Source of the DNA: Massospora cicadina
Taxonomy: Eukaryota > Entomophthoromycota > Entomophthoromycetes > Entomophthorales > Entomophthoraceae
Reading direction: 5' to 3'
Assembly: GCA_022478985.1 (NCBI GenBank)
Contig: JAKSZP010009245.1
Span: forward strand, 1 to 64,000
DNA: 64,000 bases
Under the pieces are notes generated by a model. It worked only from the letters and a program-made list of their open reading frames with translations, did no database searches and was not told the origin of the DNA. The first letter of the stretch is position 1. Each line of letters begins with the position of its first letter. Below are positions 25,101 through 36,630 of the stretch, in pieces. The position numbers and the translations under genes are program-made.

Positions 25101-25640
25101 CATTCAGCCCCACGTCCTATCCAGGGTGGACTACCTGGACATGATGGACATCCCTTATTCCATTGAGACCCAAAAACTATCTGGAAATCCGTACACCATC
25201 CTCTGTTGCAGCCTCAAGTCTGCTCCCATTTGTGGCGCTGCCTGAGGCGGGTGTATCATATAGCTGAGCGCTCTAACGCTTTACACTCATCCTGTGTCGT
25301 ATGTGGCCAGTATGGAACGCTGTTTTACCGCCTGGAAAAGTGTCCTACCTCTAAAGTGATATGGTGTGAAGTTCAACGTCTGCTGGGCCAGGATCAAACG
25401 CATCCCTTCAGTCTATTGAGAGATATGTTTGCTCTATCAATGGCCTCCTCCTGTCCACCCTCCCTCCATGCTCTGGTAGTTGCAATCGCCATGTGGACTA
25501 TCCACACGATTGTCTTGGATGCCATCGCAGGCTCCACCCCCACCCTCCCAGAAGCTGTCCACAGATTCCGGTCTCATTTGGTGGACCACTTTCAGGCGTG
25601 GATGTTTGGATACCTCCCACCGCGTCACTGACAGCTGGTC
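22118..25640 (+). pseudogene. LINE ORF2: AP endonuclease, reverse transcriptase, zinc motif
   Basis: This encodes target-primed reverse transcription functions. Endonuclease motifs in order: GTFNIARLK (22138), AIQESHC (about 22230), VGDMNCW (about 22520) and SNHQLVSL (about 22790; the usual Asp of SDH is Asn). RT motifs: CPGPDGIS (about 23508), NWCPISLTNTNTKFLTK (about 23680), FLDQQKAYDRVNW (about 23875), QGDPLSPLLYNFSLNPLL (about 24055) and FADDC (about 24175). The C-terminal zinc-type motif CVVCGQYGTLFYRLEKCP is at about 25292. There are at least several frame changes (one right after FADDC) and stops (for example after ESHCP), so it is a dead copy. The C-terminal 180 residues match the LINE fragment at 61744-62715. 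Confidence 0.9.
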
Positions 25641-25892
25641 TCCTCCTGGTTCCCAGTCTGGTTCATCAAATCAGACCCCTTCCTCCACACGTGTTCAATT
25701 GTGGCTACGGCCCCTTCACACGTTTCCTCCCCCTCCCCATAAGTGGCGTTCCCGCTGGCAACAAGAGATAGCATCGCTTCTCTGGGGTGCCTCCCCTGGT
25801 ACTAAGTTTTGTCTCTTCTGAGTCATATTCAGAAGTGTCCATCCCATGGTCAGCCTTCCCCACAATAAATTTAAAAACCTTTTCTCTGTCAC

Positions 25893-28800
25893 TGTATGAT
25901 GGCTGATATTGTAAGAAAATGTCACCAAACTCATGTACATTCCCCATATGGAAATTCTTCCTGTGATCATTTTCCTCAGAGTTGCAGTCAGCATCCCATT
26001 AACTCGTTCCACCAGTCCATTCATCTCTGGCCAGTGGGTACATACATGACTCCTCAGATCTCCATTATCTTATTTAACCATGGTATCACATGAGACATGA
26101 AGTTTGTCCCATTGTCACTCAGCAGGACCTGTGGGCATCCATATTGGTATACTACTTGATCCAGGATAACTTTGCAGTACTTATAGCATCTACTTTTTCT
26201 AGGGTATTTGTCTCAACCCATCTCATCAGATGATTGATTGCAACTATTATGTACTTGACTCCCCATGTGCTCATTGTCAGCAGTTCTATCACATCATTGG
26301 ACACCATATGCCAAGCAAATCCAGGGCAGACCAGTTGGCATCCAGTCATATTCTTATGTGGCTTGTGCAACTGGCACTCCACACAACAAGCTAGATAGTC
26401 AGTTACATCATAGTTGATTGACTCCCAGTAGTACTGGAAAATATTGTCAGTCATTTTTCTCAGGCATCCATGCCTGACAACCTTATGAGTGGCTTGAATG
26501 ATAGCTGCTCTTTTCTGATGGCTTTGGGAATAATAACTGCTTCCCACTAATCATCTTAAAAACTTGTCCATCCAAGTTCTCATTGTTTTACATCACTTTT
26601 TAAATTGCACCTTGGATTTCTTGGGGATTGTTCCAAATTTCTCCATTGACCATTCTCTGGAATAACTTATCCGCCTGCTGGTATACCATCTGGATCATTG
26701 GTAACCACAATAAGCCATCCACATTCTGATAATAAGCCCCTGCTGGTGGACAATCTCATAATTGTAAGCCTGTAACTTCAATTTCCATTGGTCCAGTTAT
26801 CCTTCTTGTTCTCACAAATTGTGAAGCTAATGCAATAAGGAGTGGTCCATCACCACTTTAAGGTGCGTTCCATAAGTGTACACCCAAAACTGTTTACAGG
26901 TGTAAATGATTGCAAGGCATTCATGCTCAGTTACAGTGTAGTTCCTCTCAGCGACTGAGAGTGTCTGACTTACATATGCCACCGATGTTCATCCCCAAGT
27001 TCATCTATTTAGCTTAATATGTCACTGATTGCTGTTAACAAAGCATTGGTTTGTATAATAAATTCTTGATCAAAATTTGGATATTTCAAAATTGGAGGAT
27101 CTATCAGGTACTGGCGTGATTCATCAAAGGATTTATGTGCTTTTTTCCATAAAAATCCTTTCTTAAGATCCTTCAACAGATGGAATAAGGGCTTTTAAAT
27201 TCCGGCAAAATCTTGATTAATTTTTCTATAGTATCTGACCATTTTAAGGAACACTTAAATATCTTGGACACTCTTTGGCACAGCCAATCATTCTATGGCT
27301 TTGATTTTCTGGGCTTGCAGCTGCAGTCCATTAAAGTTGATCATGAATCCCAGATATTCCAACTCCTTCTTGAAGAAGTGACACTTCCTCAGCTTAATCT
27401 TCAGGTTTTCCATGGACAGTCTTTTGAACACTTCTTCCAAGCGGTGTAAATGGTCAGTAAACGTTCTACTAAACACATTGATATCATCCAAGTACACCAG
27501 GACGCATGAAAACTTCAATTAATTTAGTATAGCGTCCATGGCCCTCTGGAACGTTTCAGGCGCTTTGCATAGACCCTGGGGCATCCTCATCAGTTGATAT
27601 AGCCCCTGCGTGGTAATAATCGCACATTTTTATTGGTCTTTTCTTGTCAAATCGCTTTGCCAATATCCTGATATCAGATCCATTGTGGAGAAATACTTTG
27701 CTTCTTCCAATTGATCTAGCGCATCATCAATTCTTGGTAGGGGATATGAATCCTTCTTCATAATCTTATTCAGCTTTCAGTAGTCAATCACCACCCAGTT
27801 GGAGCCATCCATTTTCTTCATGGTTAGAATTGGACTCGCCCAGGGACTCAATGATGGAACTAGAAGCCCATGCTTCACTAGTTTTCTGATTTCATCTTCT
27901 ACTGCCGCTTCAGCCACCTTCAACTATCAAATCAGTCTCATCTTGATCAGCAAATTTTCCCTGGTATTGACCTTGTGGATCACATCTCTTGCACATCCCA
28001 AATTGTGGTCATCCTGGGTGAATACTTCCTGATACTTTTTTTACAATTTGAGCATTTCCTCTTGCTGTCCTTCCATCAGATCAGCAAGATTTTCTCAACC
28101 AACCAATAGGTTGATACTCTTGGTTACCCTGGACAGTAATCTCATATCATTGAGGGTCCCAAAATTGTGGAATTTTCTCAGTTTGGCCATCAGGATTAGA
28201 TGAACAAACATGACGATCTGATTCTTCTCAAACTTCATCAGTTTTTCACATAAATTCGCCAGGAGAACGTGAATTTCTATATGGCCTGGCATTATTATTC
28301 CAGGACCCACCCAAGGCTCTACTATGGACTTCTTTCAGGGGCTTCCAACCTCCCCATACAGCAGCTCCAGTATCTCTAATGTCAACCCCGTATCAACTAT
28401 CATTTGTTATCTCAGCAGTATGGTTTTTGCATTCTTGATCCTCAGTGGAATTCCCTGATTTTCTAGGATTTCTGTCAGCATTTCTCATCACTTTCGGCCA
28501 ACTAGTTATAATCAAACCAGGACAATGCCATCATTATATATCAAGATGATGAAGTTAATTCTTCTACTCAGTGGAGCTTCCCTATCCTTCTGATAGACCA
28601 ATGGTAACGTCTGACCCAATATGGTCAACTTTATTGTCCTCAAAGTTACATTTAACTCTATACTTCCATAGAATTTCTGTCATAGACAAAATGTCATAGT
28701 TTTGGTTGGCCAAAACTATCGCTGGAGCAGATACCACCATGGATCTGAATCAAAGTAGTAGAGTGCTATATGCTCCACATGAGATGGTGGTATTCAGCCC

Positions 28801-30613
28801 AGCTGTCCCATACTCCTTCTTATGTTCCAAGTCAGGATGAGATCTTCATCCTCTTCACTAGCTTTGTCAAGACAATGTTAATGGGCACTCCACTGTCAAC
28901 AATCACCATCACCCATACTCAATTCATAAGTATATCTATATAACATACACTCAAAGTATTGTAAGATAGTATTTACTGAGTGTATAGTAGCATTATTAGC
29001 TGAATCAAGGGTATGAATGATTTGTGCCAATAAATCAGGAAATGATTTCTTTATCATGCTGAGGGGGATTGACAGACTTGCCTCATATAATCGCACTTCA
29101 GTCAATTCTTCAGAATTATCTGAAGCTCAAATCTTGTCTGTTAATTGTTGGGCTTATGGCAAGAAAACTTCCTTAATTATCTCAGGGTCAATCCCTTTCT
29201 CCTGGATCTTGTTACTGCGTTCACATCCAAATTGACCACTTGATAAAGTTGATCCTGTACATCTTCATCCATGAGCAGATCACTGATGTCAATTTCCTTG
29301 TGCATAATATTGGGAGGAACAGGCTTCTCTGCAGCTCTAGACTGTTCCCCATCTAGGTCTCAGGCCCTTTTCCTGACTTTTTTGAGGTTGCAGGCTCTTT
29401 TTCTTGGACCATGTTGATTTGATCCTTGAGCTTCTTGAATTTACAGAAAAATGTCCCTTTTCTCCGCATTGGTAACAGACTTTCTCCTTCTTATTAATCT
29501 GTCTAAAGTTTTTGGGCCTATTCCCTACATGGTTTGGTTGTTCATCTTCTTAGCACCCTCGTTCCCCTTTGTGGTATTTGAATTTCATACTGGGCTTGAT
29601 TTAAAACTTCTGTTTGGGGAATCAAAGGTTGCTCCCAAGGTTTTCAAATTGTCTACCATCTGAGAGGTAGTAATTTCCATCATGAACATGGAAGAGATCA
29701 TTTGGTGCAAATTGTGGATGGGCTAAAGGGCTGCTTGTAATGCAATTCTGGCATCAAATTCATCCAGCACATTTTCTCCAACCAGGATTTGTGATTCCTG
29801 GTAGAAAAGATCAGTGAAGCTTGCTAAAGATTCATCTTTATGGAACTAGATGCTCATAAACTCTTGTTTGCATTTTGGCATGTGCATCAGGCTTCTAAAT
29901 TCCTTCATAATGGCTGCTTTTGCATCTGCATATGACCAGCTGTCCCCCTCCAGGTGGGACAACACTAGTATTTGACAATCAGTATCTAGGCAATTCATCA
30001 CCATCAATGCCTTTTGACAATTGCCATATCTGTACATGGTCATATCAAACAACCAAAAAATGCTGGGGCATTATCCTAATGAAAAGTCAGCAATTATGGT
30101 GTCGCCTTAAATTTCTTTGAGGTTCCTCTAGCCACCTCTCTAGGTTCAGCTACTCAGCTCACTTGAGGAGTGATTTTGGGCATCATCTCTGAAATAGCGG
30201 TAAAAGCATGCAGCATGTTTCTTGAATTAGTCATCTTCCCAATTATCGTATAAGGAGTTCTTTGGCATTGGTTGCCACATATGGCTCATAATCACATTTG
30301 TGAGTTTTTAACTCCTCACCTGTTTAGTCAGCTGCTCGATATCAGCAATGAATGCTCTTAAACAAATGCAATCTACTTCACGCTCTGTTTTCAGAAATAA
30401 ACTTCTCAAATTAAGTTCCCTTCTTTCTTCTTTAATGACATTACTTTGTAAGTAACTCATTTCTGAAACTGGTGCATTATTGATCCCTTCTTCCATATTG
30501 GTGACACTTCCTTCCAGGGCTGCAAATTCTTGATGATCTGCTGAGTTCAGGGCATTCTGATTTACAGTTGACAACTCCATCCATAGTTTTCTTATCTCAT
30601 CTTTATATGACAT
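25893..30613 (-). pseudogene. Element B gag-pol remnant
   Basis: Minus-strand reading of element B. Gag starts at the ATG 30613 (MSYKDEIRKLWMEL), and a capsid-like part lies at about 29846-30052 (SHLEGDSWSYADAKAAIMKEF). A broken zinc knuckle, VCYQCGEKGHF, is near 29440-29475. The protease region is unclear (28300-29100). RT covers about 27240-28050, with LVYLDDINVFSRTFTDHL at about 27440-27510 (catalytic YLDD intact) and KCHFFKKELEYLGFMI. RNase H lies about 26790-27130. Integrase is at 25893-26550, with the zinc-binding CCVECQLHKPHKN, core KYIIVAINHLMRWVE and NGLVERVNG. Stops and frameshifts occur throughout. The frame is continued at 20602 beyond the LINE. Confidence 0.88.
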
Positions 30614-30641
30614 CACTTCTAAATTCTTCTACTCAACTACA

Positions 30642-30659
30642 CCCCAGTAGTGAGCACCA
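30642..30659 (-). other. Primer-binding site of element B
   Basis: On the minus strand TGGTGCTCACTACTGGGG follows the 5' LTR by three bases. It is nearly identical to the site of element D. Confidence 0.72.
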
Positions 30660-30662
30660 CTT

Positions 30663-31808
30663 TGTAGAAATTTATAGGATGTTGATTAATTTTGGCCAAT
30701 AACCCCTATAAATATATTACTTGCAAAGGTTCAGGCTTTGTGCAATTCTCTGCGTTCTATAATAGTTGATATAATCGTTTGATAATAGTATGGTGACTAT
30801 TATCCATAGTTGAATGGAAATACTAGATTTCAATCCAACGCTTAGCCAGATTTTTACATAAAATACTTACAATGTCTTGAATAAGAATTTATTCCCTTGT
30901 ATCACCTAACTTGATCTACTCTTAGATCCCCATTTATGGTTTCCCTGGTTTGACACACAGTTGGCAACAATCCCTGATTTGATTCAGCTTTTTCTCTGGA
31001 TCCCCGCTCAGATCCTTACTCTTTATCTCAAAAAGTATCCCAATTACCACACACTGCAATAATATCTTGAGAAAGTATAGAACAAATGAATGCTATAAAG
31101 TTTACTAAGCTAAGACTTAAGTAAAAGTGATAATCTGGGTAATTATCATCTGGTAAATTATATATTTTATTATTAGTGAATTCTAGGGAATGTATAGTGG
31201 GGGATTTGGCACCCAACCTTTAGTTGACACATCCTTGATGAAATTGCAGCCATTGCCATTGAATTACCCATCCTTGTCTCAGCAGCGATGGTCTTCCCCA
31301 TCCTGGCTAGGATTCCATCATTGGACATCCTCAAGACCTAAAACTGAAAGAGTCAGAAAACGTGTCCCTAACATTTTCCTTTTGATCCAAGTGAACCAAC
31401 CATATTTGGCAAGCGACCTTCTTAGGTAATGGGACTTATTTCCCATTAAGGAAGGTCACAAACCAACTGATTGATTCACTAGTTGCAGTGGCATCACTCA
31501 CCTCACAACTTACTCCTTAAATTCCCAATTGGTCAGTGATGAAACCTGACTGATCCCAATTGGTACACCTGATAATTAATCAACTATCAGATGCCCCTAT
31601 TTCGTCAGCAACTCTGCCTGATGAGATCTTAAGCACTTGTCCAGATTGATCCCAGATGGATCCAACCAGGTGAATAACCTAAAATCCCCCAAACATAGTT
31701 ACCCCAAAATCAGGGTCAACCAATTTTTAATTCACCTTACATTATGGAATTATCCCCTGGCAATCCCTGGTAATCTAACCAGTTTGTAATAAGGCAAAAA
31801 TCCCAACA
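30663..31808 (-). repeat. 5' LTR of element B
   Basis: On the minus strand it runs from TGTTGGGATTTTTGCC (31808) to TTTCTACA (30663). It aligns with 16969-18118 throughout with few differences. It has TG...CA ends and is followed inward by the primer-binding site. Confidence 0.92.
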
Positions 31809-31813
31809 GGGGC

Positions 31814-33006
31814 CCTATCAGTAATTGTGGATCAAACCTCATGTGGCTCCTGGACTTCTGTTACCAGGGCATGGGTAAGTGAAGGTGTTGATAGCAAACC
31901 TTCAGAAGAAGTCTATAAAGGTTCAAAGGCATTAGGTGGTGGCTTATCTGCATCTGATTTTTATTGATGTTGTCCACTGGATACATGATTTTGGTTCTTA
32001 GGAAGATCTTGAGCTACCTTAAAAACCTCAGCGAGCACAATGACTGTGGTTCCACGTGAGGCACTAACTAGTCTGTCAGAGTACCAGAAGGACAGGGTTA
32101 TGGATTTGTTTTAGAAGTACCAAACCATTTTTGTATCTGATGATCATGACTTGGGATGTGCATGTGGGATTGTGAATTATTTGGACACAGGGGCCACCCT
32201 TCAATTCAGTCATGGCATATCCATTGCTCTAAGGCAGTAGAAGAAGTGGCATCCGCTGAGATAGATAAATTGGTTAAACAGGGAATGTTAGAGCTATCAA
32301 AGAGTCTCTAGGCGTCCCCAGTGCTATTTGTCATGAAGAAAGATAGCACCAATCAAGTAGTAATTGACTACCTGAAGTTTAACAGAATTACAAAAAAACT
32401 CATACCTTCTTTCACAAATTGATGATGCTCTAGATCATCTGGGTGGTGCCAAATATTTCTCCACTATAGATATAATATTGGGGTACTGGAAAATCAAGTT
32501 TTCAGCGGTGGAACAAGAGAAGTGTGCTATAATCACCTTGAAAAGGTTGTTCCAGACTACAAGTATGCCACATGGTTTGTGCAATGCCCCAGCTAAATTC
32601 CAGTATGCTGTGGATACAATTTTGGGTGATCTGAAGCTGTCTTGTATTCTAGTCTATCTTTATGATATTAATATGTTCTCACGGACATTTACAGAACATT
32701 TTGATCACCTGAGACAAGTGTTTACCAACTTGCTAAAGCTAAAATTAAAACTAAGCCCCAAAAGTGCCACTTTTTTAAGAAGCAGTTGGAATACCTTGGG
32801 TTTGTGGTAGACTCTAAAGGGATTAGTCCTCAGCTGGCAAAGGCAGAAGCTATATGCAAGATGACTTGGCTGGGTAATAAGCATAATAATCAAGTGTTTT
32901 TAGGGATAGTCAGTTACTAATGGCAGTTCATTCCTAACTTCAGCTATATTGAGGCTCCGCTATTTGAGCTATTAAATAATAATGGCACCTTCAAATTAAT
33001 GGAATA
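31814..33006 (+). pseudogene. Element D reverse transcriptase remnant
   Basis: RT frame after the B insertion: YFSTIDIILGYWKIKF (about 32450-32500), MPHGLCNAPAKFQYAVDTIL (about 32568) and VYLYDINMFSRTF (about 32650), where YLDD has become YLYD, so polymerase activity would be lost. The thumb reads LKLSPKSATFLRSSWNTLG. The tether (PLFELLNNNGTFKLMEY) is cut at 33006 by E1 and resumes at 34437. Confidence 0.85.
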
Positions 33007-34436
33007 TGTAAGTCCTGGGGAATGTCCCCTAGCCATTGATTGGGCCCTTTTCCCATTCCCAAGTAAGAAGGTATTGAAGAGGGTGGCTGTACCTCTTGTT
33101 ACCCAGGGCAACCTCACCCACATGGTAGACAAATGCTGGGTAACAGCTCTTCCACTTTGAACTCCTCCCCCAGTGCCCACACTTACCTTGGCAGAACTGG
33201 TACATTCAATTGGGGAAATCTATGCCAAGATCGCTGAAATGAAACCAATTGACCCAAAATTGAGTGGGAGTCAGCCCAATATTCAGATTCCATGTAGTCA
33301 GAAAGGGATGAAGATTGCCCCATCAGCTGGAATCACTGATGGTTTCAATTTAGCCAATGTTATGTTTGGAAAAATCAACCCCCTTCAAAATCATTGGGGA
33401 CCATCCCTGATGGACAAGTAATAGCATTGGACACCATCAATGAGGGTTTGAAGCTCCTTCTGGCAATTTGGGCATTGTGGCTGATGCAACGCTCTTGACC
33501 AAACAAATGACCCAGCAACTGGGCATGGGCAGTTTGGGCGTCCTGAACCTGTTCCCAACTAAATGGGGCCACCCCTACATGGGGTGGCCTTGGGAAATCC
33601 CCACCGCTTGTTGGGCCAAACACCATCATGCTAACTGTTGGAAATGTATCTGAGCCTTGGTTCAGATGTTTGAGGTCAAATGACAGTGACTTGGCCTGCC
33701 ACCAAATTCTTTGATGTCAGTTCCCAGTGAACTTATCCACTCCATTTCCAAATGATTCACCAGTTAGGTCAAAATTGAGGGTCCTGATTACAGCTTGTCA
33801 TCGCATCAATTGACCACTATTTAATCAGTTGCATCGCACTGAGAAAATTGTTGGTCAATTTTTTTCTTTTCTTTTGCAATAAAATTTTGCCTCAATAAAT
33901 CAATTAATTTTTATTTATTTATTTTCCTTATGGCCGCATCCCCGATGGCTTTTCCCTGGTGGCCCATCAGTCTGTACACCAGATGGGCTCTACCAGTACT
34001 CATGGTCACTATGGCTCCCACCATCATAGATTGGATTCAGCGAGCTAGATATTTCTGGCAATTTAACCCTGTTGTTATAAACTTTTGACAACAGTATACT
34101 GGGATCTTGTGGCCTTATGTCCACCATCTTCAAGCAAGGTCCACCACCTTGTCTCCCCAGTTGAACCAGCCCCATATACCAGTGAACCCATTGAAACTAT
34201 TTCTGTGGCTCCGCCTCCTTCAGTAAGACCTCCAGGGTCTGAGGCAGGCTTGATTTGGTTTGTTCTTGGGATCATATTCACTGTTGTCTTACACCAATGA
34301 TTCATTGTTTCCCAATGCCTGGCTCCATACAACATCATCTGATCAGCAATGCCTCTGACATTCTGGCTTGCTTTTTGGGTGCTTATGCATCCCAACTGGC
34401 AGGCCAGTTTAAACTTCTTCTGCTGTTTCCATGACA
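33007..34436 (+). repeat. E1, LTR-like 1.43-kb unit inserted in element D
   Basis: The unit has TG (TGTAAGTCC) and CA (CCATGACA) ends and sits between gaata (33002-33006) and gaatg (34437-34441), a near-perfect 5-bp duplication. An inverted second copy is E2 (42340-43774, 1435 bp). It looks like a long solo LTR, with AATAAA signals near 33880-33900. It also contains readings conserved between copies: one from about 33022 to 33421 (VPLVTQGNLTH, DKCWVTALPL, PTLTLAEL), one around 33465-33560 (GVLNLFPTK in E1, GILNLFPTK in E2) and one around 33930-34080 (AFPWWP, TRWALPVLMVTMAPTIIDW). Whether these are genes or chance is open. Classification is uncertain. Confidence 0.6.
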
Positions 34437-34880
34437 GAATGATGTCAAAATGCTTTTGATGTTCTACAAACTGCGTTGGCTAGTGCGCCAATTTTGCAAT
34501 ATCCTAATTTCAAAAAGGATTTATTGTACAAATGGATGCTTCTCTTTCCACCATAAGGAAAATGCATATCAAAAGAATGATGATGTAAAGCATCCCATTG
34601 CATATTGTAGCCAAAGCTTAACAGGTCCTGAACATAATTACATTGTGACTGAGTGGGAGTGCTTAGCGGTAATATATGCATATAAACAGTTTTGGGTCTA
34701 CCTTTATGGGGTTAAATTCAAAGTGGTTGCAGATCATGCATCATTGTGATGGCTGCAGAACCTGTGGAAACCTGAAAGGCAGCTTGCATGATAGGCTTGA
34801 AGCTACAAGCATATGACTTTGAGATCATACACCAACTGGGGGCAAAACACCAGAATGCAGGCTGTCTCTAATGATTACCA
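34437..34880 (+). pseudogene. Element D RNase H remnant
   Basis: The RT tether resumes after E1 with QNAFDVLQTALASAPILQYP. RNase H follows with HPIAYCSQSLTGPEHNYIVT, EWECLAVIYAYKQFWVYL and VVADHASL up to 34749. The first catalytic Asp region (MDAS-like, about 34530) is frame-disturbed. Confidence 0.85.
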
Positions 34881-34989
34881 GCAGTCTCCATTATGGCATA
34901 TTTGGCAGATATAATGTATGAGAAGCTGCTTATGGGAAAATATCATGATGTGCCACCATAAGTGATAAAAGTGCTGGATGCACTTAGAC

Positions 34990-36110
34990 AGTATACCTTC
35001 TTATGCAATGGGAAATTATATAATCAGATTGGAGAATTGACGCTGAGCTTTCCAAAGCCCTCCACCAGACAACAATTATCTTGGATGCACATAGAGTAGT
35101 AGGTTATGAAGTGTTGTAGAAAATGCTGGAAGCCTTGTGATCCCATTACTATTAGGAAAGCATGCACTACAATATGTAGAAACAATTGCTTGTTGTCACC
35201 AGTTTCAAGTGGAGAAACCTTTCTATAAGAAGACCATCTATCAGCTAGTTAAGCCTCATTTCACTTGACAGACTGTTTCTCTTGATGTGATGGGGCCTAT
35301 GTTGACTGGTGCAAACTTCTCTAAGTATATAATAGTAGCAATTGACCACTTGAAAAGATGGGTAGAAGCAAGAGAAATCAATGATTTGGGGGCTGTCACC
35401 ACCAACAAGTTTATCATAAAGTGTGTTATACAGTGACATGGCTGTCTACAGTATATTCTCACAGACAACAGAACTAATTTTACATCATATATTCTGTCCA
35501 AGTTGAACAAATTAATGGCAATCCACAGGGTCTTGACTACACCCTACCATCCTGAATCTTATGGAATGGTGGAATAGGAAATAGAATATTGGTAAATATT
35601 CTCTGCAAGCTTGTAAAGAATTGGCTCTCTGAATGGAGTACCCTTCTATTCACCACCATCTTCAAATACAACATTAGTTATCATTCATCAACAGGGAAAA
35701 GTCCCTTCCAATTACTCTATGGAAGCTATCCAGCCTTACTGGTGTTGCTTTATTCCTGTATGGAGGATACCGGTGAAGTCAAGCCCCAATATCATTTGAC
35801 TACCTTAACAGACATGCTGATTAAACTCCAAACTGAAGCATATTCTACTAGCCTAGTCAAAAAGATTTAGTATCAGGTGGCCAACCAATGTAGATACAGC
35901 AGCATCCCACTGTTTGGGATAGGAGATCTTGTTCTGTTCCATGACCAACATGGGTTTGGAAGAAGGAACAAGCTTGCCAGCATATGGATTAGACCATTTG
36001 AGATAATTGAGAAGACTAGTGTTGACACCTAAAATATTAAGAAACCTGCAGGTGGTTAGATTATCAACCAAGTACACACAAAGTTCCTTTGAGCATACAA
36101 TCATTAGGAG
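34990..36110 (+). pseudogene. Element D integrase remnant
   Basis: The catalytic core shows SLDVMGP (about 35281), VAIDHLKRWVEA, LTDNRTNF (about 35458) and ESYGMVE (about 35555), so all three catalytic acidic residues remain. The distal region reads YNISYHSSTGKSPFQLLYGS. A GPY/F-like C-terminal part runs to about 36100. No chromodomain is seen. Stops interrupt the frame (for example right after GMVE). Confidence 0.85.
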
Positions 36111-36135
36111 TTTACTGTTCAGTCAAGGAGTGTAA

Positions 36136-36630
36136 TGTCAAGAAATTGATATGACTGGACAATAAGTCACCTATCCAGTGGAACATTTTTATGAGCCAAG
36201 GTGAGTTTTGAGATTGAGTGAAAGATTATATCAATGTGAAAAGAATTGATTGAAGTAACTATGGTTTGTTAAATCAAAGAAATTCTGCCAAGCCTCAATA
36301 ATAGAATAAAATTCCTAAATTGGTAACAAATAACAAATTACTAAGCAGAAAGAGTGTAATTGACTAGAAATACCATGAAATAAAAGAGTTGAGCATGGGA
36401 ATGGGAAGAGAATGTCTTTTATGAGGAAAGAGATTAGTAGGGAAGCATAATGGAAGTAGCCATTAAGTTTAATATTGAATAAATTGGTACCATTTGGGTA
36501 ATAGCTCCTTATTAAGTTTTATTATAATTATCAAGGGCCAGCAATCCTCATATCACTCATCTGTTGCTCAGTGGTTTTTACTCTGTGCAACTCATTCAGC
36601 AGAATCAATCAAATCCACCAAAAGTTAACA
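36136..36630 (+). repeat. 3' LTR of element D
   Basis: It begins TGTCAAGAAATTGATATG and ends AAGTTAACA. It follows a purine-rich aaggagtgtaa and aligns with 14304-14796. Confidence 0.88.

Larger units (their letters stand above)
20603..25875 (+). mobile_element. Full-length LINE (non-LTR retrotransposon) nested in element B
   Basis: A 5.27-kb element with a short 5' region, ORF1 (20852-21901) and an ORF2 with endonuclease, RT and C-terminal zinc motif. It is flanked by the imperfect 17-bp duplications aacattttttctgtcac (20586-20602) and aaccttttctctgtcac (25876-25892). The interrupted B integrase resumes correctly on both sides. The 3' end carries the tail tccatcccatggtcagc and then aataaattt, shared with other retroposons here. 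The 5' end matches the LINE start at 63469. Stops and frameshifts in ORF2 make this copy inactive. RT motifs look like the L1/Tx1-like group, but I cannot assign a clade firmly. Confidence 0.92.
16969..31808 (-). mobile_element. Gypsy element B, full length, nested in D and split by a LINE
   Basis: Minus-strand LTR retrotransposon: 5' LTR 30663-31808 (1146 bp), 3' LTR 16969-18118 (1150 bp). The 5-bp target duplication ggggc lies at 16964-16968 and 31809-31813. Without the nested LINE (20603-25875) it is about 9.57 kb. Internal order on the minus strand is primer-binding site, gag, protease, RT, RNase H, integrase, then a 2-kb region with an antisense ORF. LTR identity by eye is high, so B is younger than A, C and D. 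It belongs to the same family as A. Confidence 0.93.
14304..36630 (+). mobile_element. Gypsy element D, interrupted by element B and E1
   Basis: LTR retrotransposon with 5' LTR 14304-14796 (493 bp) and 3' LTR 36136-36630 (495 bp). A 4-bp ccct flanks both sides (14300-14303, 36631-36634). Internal order gag, protease, RT, RNase H, integrase is preserved once B (16969-31808) and E1 (33007-34436) are removed. The primer-binding site TGGTGCTCACTACAGGGG is at 14798-14815, one base after the LTR. The RT motif and many codons are mutated. Confidence 0.85.

Noticed and set aside
20603..25875. LINE as an active element
   Set aside because: ORF1 is intact but ORF2 has several stops and frame changes, including one just after FADD.
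33007..34436. E1 as a cut-and-paste DNA transposon with short inverted ends
   Set aside because: The ends pair over only a few bases and the flanks fit a 5-bp LTR-type duplication better than an 8-9 bp one. No transposase motif is seen.
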